In this document: one piece after another, positions 59,018 to 64,000 of the stretch
How the letters are laid out: every line of letters begins with the position of its first letter
How positions within the stretch are numbered: the stretch's first letter is position 1
Assembly (NCBI GenBank): GCA_965178125.1
Contig: OZ237760.1
Span: 434,001 to 498,000 of the forward strand
Direction of reading: 5' to 3'
DNA: 64,000 nt
Source of the DNA: Bilabrum cf. latius
Lineage: Eukaryota > Bigyra: Bicosoecida > Bigyra > Bicosoecida
The notes under the pieces: model-generated
What the model saw: the letters and a program-made list of their open reading frames with translations, nothing else
What the model was told of the DNA's origin: nothing
Databases searched by the model: none
Position numbers and translations under genes: made by a program

Positions 59018-59476
59018 ATGTCTCAAGCAACACTAGATGCGCGAGCATCAGCAGCTGTATCACGTATTATGGCCATTGTCGAAGATTCTGTTGGTAAAGG
59101 GAGTGCGGCGCGTAATACCGCACAACCAGTCACCACTGCCGCGAGCACGACCTTATCAGTGCATGGTCATTTTGGCCTAGGTTATGTTGAGCTCGGAGGT
59201 GCTGTCGAAGCCGATGTTGGCCGGCCGAATGGGCAAATCAGCGCGGAAGGAGTTTCAAGTCTCGTAGGGAAGCGTCTTGCCGGTGACACACGTCGAAAGA
59301 GGCGGCGGCTTGAGGGTCAGGGCCGAGACATGGACGAAGAAGTCGATGCATTAAATGATTCTGCATTTGCATCGAGTGGGTCTGTGCATAAAAAGAAAAG
59401 CCGAGGCAGCGTCGTGCGCATGCCCAAGGGCAGTTCCTTCGCAGATCTCCAGCCCGGCCAGCGCGGAATGACATGA
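59018..59476 (+). CDS. Small basic, probably nuclear protein
   Basis: This 152-codon frame with no TAG runs from aaaATGtc at 59018 to TGA. A longer frame opens at 58919, but the later ATG has the better context. The sequence has an Ala/Ser-rich N-terminus, a strongly basic cluster RRKRRRLEGQ that looks like a nuclear localisation signal, an acidic patch (DMDEEVDALND) and HKKKSRG. The family is not recognised. It shares a promoter region with CDC7 on the other strand. Confidence 0.5.
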   Translation: MSQATLDARASAAVSRIMAIVEDSVGKGSAARNTAQPVTTAASTTLSVHGHFGLGYVELGGAVEADVGRPNGQISAEGVSSLVGKRLAGDTRRKRRRLEGQGRDMDEEVDALNDSAFASSGSVHKKKSRGSVVRMPKGSSFADLQPGQRGMT

Positions 59477-59656
59477 TGAGCGGGCTGATCGGCCGACAGC
59501 TCTCCTTACAAGAAGAAACGAATTGTCCGCGCAGATGCACGAAAGCGCAGGCGTATAGTAAGTGTGTGTGGTGGGTAGAAGAGCAGCGTGCTTGGAGCTC
59601 AGCACGCGCTCCCGAAATAGAGCTAAAACTTGCCATGGTACGGTTGCTTGTATCGC

Positions 59657-61904
59657 TCATGCGTACTGCTGGGCCGTCTACAGCGTGCTAAGGTCGCCAT
59701 ACTCGGCCATCACTGTTCGATCCGCGAAGGACCGGCCCCCGAGAGCATCGGCTGCTGCCCCTGCCTGCGTCCCATCCGCGTACTGAAGCACCACAAGGCC
59801 CTTGAGGGGGCCCCCGCGCGGAACCAGGACTTGCAGCAATGTCCCATGCTTCTGCGCTTCCTACTGGATATCGAGCCGAATGTCTGCCACGACGGCGGGA
59901 TCTGCGAGTTCCCCATCTGTGACCATGTTGCTGAGTGTGAGCACTGGGGTGGCTGCGGGGAGGTGAAACCAAGGCGGAAACAAAAGAGAGGGAAAGAATA
60001 GTCCATCTATGGGGCTAAAGGGGAAGCAACGATAGAAGAACAAGGGGTGCACTGGGCAAGGCAGCAATTCCCGCTGCTCAGGCTGCCTGCCTGCCTGCCT
60101 ACCCAACAGAGACCTCTACACTGCTGTGCCCAGCATTCACTGCATTGCAGCGATACTTGGAGTACTGGACCCCAACAGACACATTCTAGCACTCAAAGTA
60201 TGTATACTCACGCGGTTTCGTTGGCTTGCCCGCACCGCCTGCAGAGGCAGGTGCGGGGGCCGCTGCTGGCACTGCCGGTGCCTGTGGAGGTGCCTGCGGG
60301 TACTACGGGGCTGGGGGTGCCTGTGGCGGGGCGGCGTGCTGCTGCGGGTACCCTCCTCCCGCGGCCTGGGGGTACCCGCCCTGCGCCTACGGGGGGGGAT
60401 ACGCCCCTCCTGCCACGGGGGGTTGCCCGGGGGCTGGCTGCTGCGGGTAGCCCCCCTGCTGGGGGTACCCTTGGGGTTGCTGCTGGGGGGGGTATCCTCC
60501 GGGGGAACCACCGTACGCGCCGCCTGCCGCCTGGGGATAGCCCCCCGCCGCCGGCGCCTGCACCTGAGGTGCGCCGTACTGGGACGGGTATCCCGCGGGC
60601 TGCGTGGGGTATCCCCCAGCAGCAGCAGCCGCACCTGGAGGGGCCTGCATCCCACCGTATGGCTGCTGCTGAGGATACCCTCCGCCTGCACCACCGTGCG
60701 ATGCACCTCCCGCGTACATGCCACCGTGCGCCGCCGGAGCCCCTCCTCCGTACCCCCCGCCTGCACCACCGTGCGATGCAACCCCTCCTCCGGACCCCCT
60801 TGGGTTGGCCCTCCTCACGGTCAGCTGCTTGTCTCCCAGCGGCATGCCGTTCAGAGCCCCCATCGCCTGGTCCACATTGACGCCCTCGTCCCAGGCACAG
60901 AAAGCAAATCCCTTGCACGACTGCGTGTGCGGGTCCCTGACCACGTTGAGGGCGGCCAGCGGCCCCTGCGACGACAGCAGCTGCCTTACCTGATCGTCTT
61001 TGAGGTGGTGCGGGAGGCCCCCAATGAATATCTTGCGGGGGCCGTCCGGCACCTGGGTCTGCACCAGGCCGAGAGCTGCCGTGTTCAGCTTGATCTCGCG
61101 GCCGGGGATCGGCGGGAACTGCGCTGGATCGTAGTCCTTGGGCCTGTTGACCCTCACAGCCTTGCCGTTGATGGCCAGACCGTCCAGCGCCAGGCAGGCG
61201 GTAGCAAGCTCGACCGACCTGAACGTGACGAACGCAAATGGCTTATCTGCGGCGCAGAATACCTCCATCACCGCGCCCCCGGGCACTGGCTGGTACGCCT
61301 TGGTCACAGCCGCCTCAATGGCCGACTGGATGGCGTCCTGCCCCGTGCCAGGGGGCAGGTTGCCCACGTACAGCCGACGCGCGGGCCGGGTCCGGGTTGC
61401 CTCCGGGTCCTCTGCCGCCTGCTGAGCCGCCTGTTCCTGCGCCGCTGCCTGCGGTGTCACCCTCGCCATGAGTCCGGCCCTGGCCAGGGCAGCGGCGAGG
61501 TCTGCCTTGTTGAGTGAGCCGGCGGCGGCAGGGGCAGTGGCTGGGGCTGCCGAGGAGGGGGCCGTGCCGTACCCTCCTCCGGCAGGCGCTCCCGCTCCAG
61601 CGCCACCCGCTTGTTCCTATGCATCCGCTTCGGGTCCAAACCTGCGTTTTCGCCTGCGTTTCGTGGTACCGTCGCCAGCCACAGCAGCGCCGGCTACCTG
61701 CCCGGGAGCGCCGCCAGGCACTCCGTTACCCGGGGCCCCTGGAAAACCTCCTGATTGGGGAGGCGCTGCAAATTGCTGCTACTGTGGATACCCTTGCGGC
61801 ATTCCAGGGGCCGTGGCCGACGCTGCTGGGGGCGCGGTTGCTGGAGAAGATTGGGGGGCAGAGCTAGCGCCGGCTGGAGCGCCACCTCCGCCTTGCATGG
61901 TCAT
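59657..61904 (-). CDS. U2AF2: U2AF large subunit (U2AF65)
   Basis: U2AF65 binds the polypyrimidine tract and recruits U2 snRNP to the 3' splice site. Exons 60212-61904 and 59657-59952 (intron 259 bp, gtgagt...ccccgcag) give 662 residues and TGA. The start is one of two nearby ATGs (61902 or 61896). After a Gly/Pro/Gln N-terminus comes a short basic patch ([14 protein letters not shown]). RRM1 follows with [13 protein letters not shown] and [18 protein letters not shown], then RRM2 with [17 protein letters not shown] and [12 protein letters not shown] linker of about 190 Gly/Tyr/Pro/Gln residues leads to the UHM ([42 protein letters not shown]). TAGs at 61776, 61617, 60387, 60303, 59868 and 59679 are sense; 61776 sits inside a run of four Gln codons. 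The N-terminal RS domain is not evident. Confidence 0.9.
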
Positions 61905-62272
61905 CCAGGCGGGCAATGTGGCACCTGCGGAATTCAAATGTACGTGTGCTCCGAGATTTGGCTGCGTTTGATGTCATCTTCGCAGCGCAATCGTATCAGT
62001 ATCTTCCTATGAGATCCCTGACACGATTGCGAGCGAATACGTTCATACCAATGAGATATCTTACCACGTCCGCGACCTCTACCAGCCATAGTTATGATTT
62101 ATGAAACTCGCTGAATGACCTGGGGGCTACTGAATTGACACAGTTGGGTCAAGGACAGCGTGGCGGGCGGTCTTTCATAACTGCACGTTACAGGGCGCCG
62201 CCAGCGGAACTTTTGTCGATACTCGCGAGCAATTGCTTCATCCGAGAGTCTTGTTTAAACTTTCCTTCGCCA
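61905..62272. promoter_or_regulatory. Divergent intergenic region between U2AF65 and HUS1
   Basis: These 368 bp, AT-rich in the middle, lie between two divergent starts. A cgcag|gt sequence at about 61921-61935 on the minus strand could be a 5' UTR splice acceptor for U2AF65. No named promoter element was found. Confidence 0.4.
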
Positions 62273-63334
62273 ATGCGATTCATTTGCTCGTATAAGCATT
62301 CTGTTGCTTCGGTGGTATTCTGTGAGGCGCACTTGACGATGACGCCATTGTTGGCGATTATTGCAGTTGCTCGGTCCTGGCTGATGCATCGATTCGCCAA
62401 TTCGTGACTTTGCACCGCAGCGGCCGCGGTTTCTATGGAACGAATAGCAAAGACAGTAACTCTTCGAATGTCTGCGGACAGATTGCAGATCTTCGCCGAC
62501 AACAACGAGTGCAAAGCCTACGCAGAATTGAAAGTTGCAAGTGTATTCGACGATTGGCGGGTAGAAAGCCGGGCTGATAACGTAATTGGCCTCGGTATTC
62601 CATCTAAAGCACTTGCAAGCGCCTGTAAATCAAGCTAGGATGCCTTCAAGACGACATTTAGGCTGACGAAGCGCGGCGGAGCCCCGTTCCTGTCATTTCA
62701 AATGAGCAACGAGGACGAAACTCGCGTCTACACCGCTGATCTCCCGGTAGTGATTCTCGTTGGGAGCGCTGCTTAGGCATTAGAAGAACCGAGCGTTCCG
62801 TCCGTGACTCTTCAGATGCAAGCCCCGAGTCCACGTGCCGCCCAAGCCGTGCTCGAGAGGATGAAGGCCCTCCGTGCCAAGCGGGTGCAAGTGGCTGCTG
62901 CCACCGCTGGAGTCGTGTCCTTCAGCGTCAGGAGCGACCTAGTCGCGGTCCAGTCGTTTTTCTAGGACCTCGAGGAGGCAAGGGCGGGCTCAGGGGCCGG
63001 TTCGGCAGGAGGGGGCCACCTCACCGTGGAGGGCACCGCAGACCTGGGTGCCCTCTTGCTCGTGGCGGCGTCGGCGGCTGCAGCCCCGAAAGTGTCCGCG
63101 CACGTGCTGACAGTCTCTGCACCATCTACGCTTGGATGGCTCTGCGGCCTTGAGGGCGGCATGGGGTCTGCGGTCTTTTTGCTAGCTTTGGACGACGTTC
63201 GAGTGCAGAGGGTGAGTGCCGGGCCAGGGGGCGATGGCGAGGGCGATGGCGAGGGCCAGGAGGCGCAGGACGGCGGCGCGGGGTCGGAACTAGGGGCTGA
63301 GGCAGTGAAAGGTATGAGCGGCAAGGAGACGTGA
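62273..63334 (+). CDS. HUS1: HUS1, checkpoint clamp (9-1-1) subunit
   Basis: HUS1 forms the RAD9-HUS1-RAD1 ring loaded at damaged DNA. Exons 62273-62321 and 62421-63334 (intron 99 bp, gtgagg...accgcag) give 320 residues and a TGA stop. The first exon supplies MRFICSYKHSVASVVF, the same length as the human N-terminus (MKFRAK...). Then come RIAKTVTLRMSADRL, FDDWRVESRADNVIGLGIP and ACKSS-Q-DAFKTTFRLTK, against human ALKTAQNARALKIKLT; this Q is TAG at 62636. DLPVVILV corresponds to the human HDIPIKVI strand, and FF-Q-DLEE (TAG 62963) to HFKDL. TAG 62774 lies before ALEEPSVPSVTL. The C-terminal Gly/Asp/Glu-rich loop is an insertion. The human protein has 280 residues. Confidence 0.9.
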
Positions 63335-63538
63335 GGCTGGCGCGTTGGCCCGCTCTGTCGCCGTATCGAGCCACGCCTGGCCTGTAAAGAGAGCTAGGTG
63401 AGATTGTTAGACCACCAGTTGGGCTTGTTGGACAAGCATGGGGTCCAGCCGCCCCGGTGGGGGAGATCTAGAATCCAGATCAGATCTGATCTGATCGCAC
63501 ATGCCTATGTGCTTCTCGTTGGCAACAATTAGAAGCAT
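63335..63538. other. Convergent intergenic region with an 18-bp perfect palindrome
   Basis: cagatcagatctgatctg at 63476-63493 equals its own reverse complement and sits between two convergent 3' ends, about 140 bp after the HUS1 stop and 45 bp from the other. It could form a hairpin in either transcript. Confidence 0.75.
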
Positions 63539-64000
63539 TCATGTCTTGTCTTTGCCGCTGAGTCGTCGTCTCGAGGAGGACCTAGATCGAGAACCGGCAA
63601 TGCCCTTGCCTTTGGACGGCGGCTTGGCCCCTGGGCCTAGTGGGCTGGACGGTGGCTTGGCACCTGCATTCCGTGGGCTGGACGGCGGCTTAGCCCCTGC
63701 ACTCCGTGGGCTGGATGGCGGCTTTGCCCCTGGGCCTCGTGGGCTGGGCGGCGGCTTGGCCCCTGCACTCCGTGGGCTGGACGGCGGCTTTGCCCCTGGG
63801 CCTCGTGGGCTGGGCGGCGGCTTTGCCCCTGCACTCCGTGGGCTGGACGGCGGCTTGGCCCCTGCACTCCGTGGGCTGGACGGCGGCTTGGCCCCTGCAC
63901 TCCGTGGGCTGGACGGCGGCTTGGCCCCTGCACTCCGTGGGCTGGACGGCGGCTTGGCCCCTGCACTCCGTGGGCTGGACGGCGGCTTGGCCCCTGCACT
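63539..64000 (-). CDS. C-terminus of a Lys/Pro/Ser repeat protein (5' part outside window)
   Basis: Read in the frame ending at TGA 63539-63541, the protein is tandem 11-residue units (SAGAKPPSSPR), then SKGKGIAGSRSRSSSRRRLS and KDKT. The basic, Ser/Arg-rich end makes this frame more protein-like than the alternative register giving QGPSRRPAHGV repeats, though both are open. The family is unknown; similar KP/SP repeats occur in microtubule-, RNA- or DNA-binding tails. Confidence 0.5.
   Translation of the reverse strand, partial: SAGAKPPSSPRSAGAKPPSSPRSAGAKPPSSPRSAGAKPPSSPRSAGAKPPSSPRSAGAKPPPSPRGPGAKPPSSPRSAGAKPPPSPRGPGAKPPSSPRSAGAKPPSSPRNAGAKPPSSPLGPGAKPPSKGKGIAGSRSRSSSRRRLSGKDKT
63640..64000. 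repeat. 33-bp tandem repeat array
   Basis: About eleven units of cgtgggctggacggcggctt plus ggcccctgcactc continue past the window edge. A few units vary (tttgcccctgggcct). The period is a multiple of three, so coding frame is kept. Units are adjacent with no spacers, so this is not a CRISPR array. Confidence 0.9.

Noticed and set aside
62188-62514. 108-residue helical-looking minus-strand frame
   Set aside because: It overlaps both HUS1 exons in antisense; the HUS1 reading has family support.
1-64000. Pseudogenes, sequencing errors, selenocysteine or pyrrolysine as the cause of in-frame TAG
   Set aside because: Frames stay intact with no frameshifts or random TGA/TAA, TAG density is similar in many conserved genes, selenocysteine uses UGA, and pyrrolysine is not known at such frequency in eukaryotes.
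63640-64000. CRISPR-like array
   Set aside because: Units are contiguous 33-bp repeats without unique spacers and lie in a coding frame of a eukaryotic genome.

Overview
The window is GC-rich nuclear DNA of a eukaryote, probably a protist. It has GT-AG introns, eukaryote-only proteins (U2AF65, MED6, HUS1, CDC7, exportin-5, a UBE2H-type E2, ELO elongase, formin) and densely packed genes on both strands. The species cannot be named from the sequence. The main observation is that the standard code does not fit. Almost every gene breaks at in-frame TAG codons while its frame and protein homology continue, and no gene ends at TAG. Read as glutamine, TAG joins the fragments into full-length proteins ending at TGA (about 20 genes) or TAA (two genes). 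Several TAGs fall on conserved Gln positions (CDC7 DFGLAQ, RCC1 QVACG, HUS1, XPO5). I therefore annotated with UAG = Gln and UAA/UGA = stop.

Layout, left to right: a TPR-like protein with an FG-containing minisatellite array (<1-2654, -); a formin with plant class I topology (3013-7464, +); a UBE2H-like E2 with a long tail (7714-9380, +); a GT25-like glycosyltransferase (9654-11003, +); a 2,219-residue adenylation/carrier/thioester-reductase protein (11118-17777, -); an orphan (17911-20856, -); a photolyase/cryptochrome-START fusion (21155-25306, +); an EF-hand/RCC1/discoidin protein (25580-32011, -); a sulfotransferase-like membrane protein (32136-33827, +); an ELOVL6-type elongase (34127-35854, -); MED6 (36007-37081, -); exportin-5 (37228-41645, +); a TMEM135-like protein (41912-44935, -); a PARG-like protein (45232-47214, +); a cyclophilin (47664-48524, -); a multipass membrane protein with WW domains (48718-52466, +); a J-domain protein (52817-55187, +); a WDR59-like C-terminal protein (55577-57193, +); CDC7 kinase (57478-58826, -); a small basic protein (59018-59476, +); U2AF65 (59657-61904, -); HUS1 (62273-63334, +); and the end of a Pro/Ser repeat protein (63539->64000, -).

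Gene spacing is tight, mostly 110-450 bp. I could place sixteen introns, of 55-414 bp, and most lie near the 5' end of their gene, followed by one very long exon. No tRNA, rRNA, transposon or CRISPR was found. The genes do not form one pathway. They are ordinary housekeeping genes (splicing, Mediator, export, DNA-damage clamp, S-phase kinase, lipid elongation) mixed with unusual fusions. All exon joins, and the glutamine assignment, come from reading by eye and have not been checked by any search or by transcripts.
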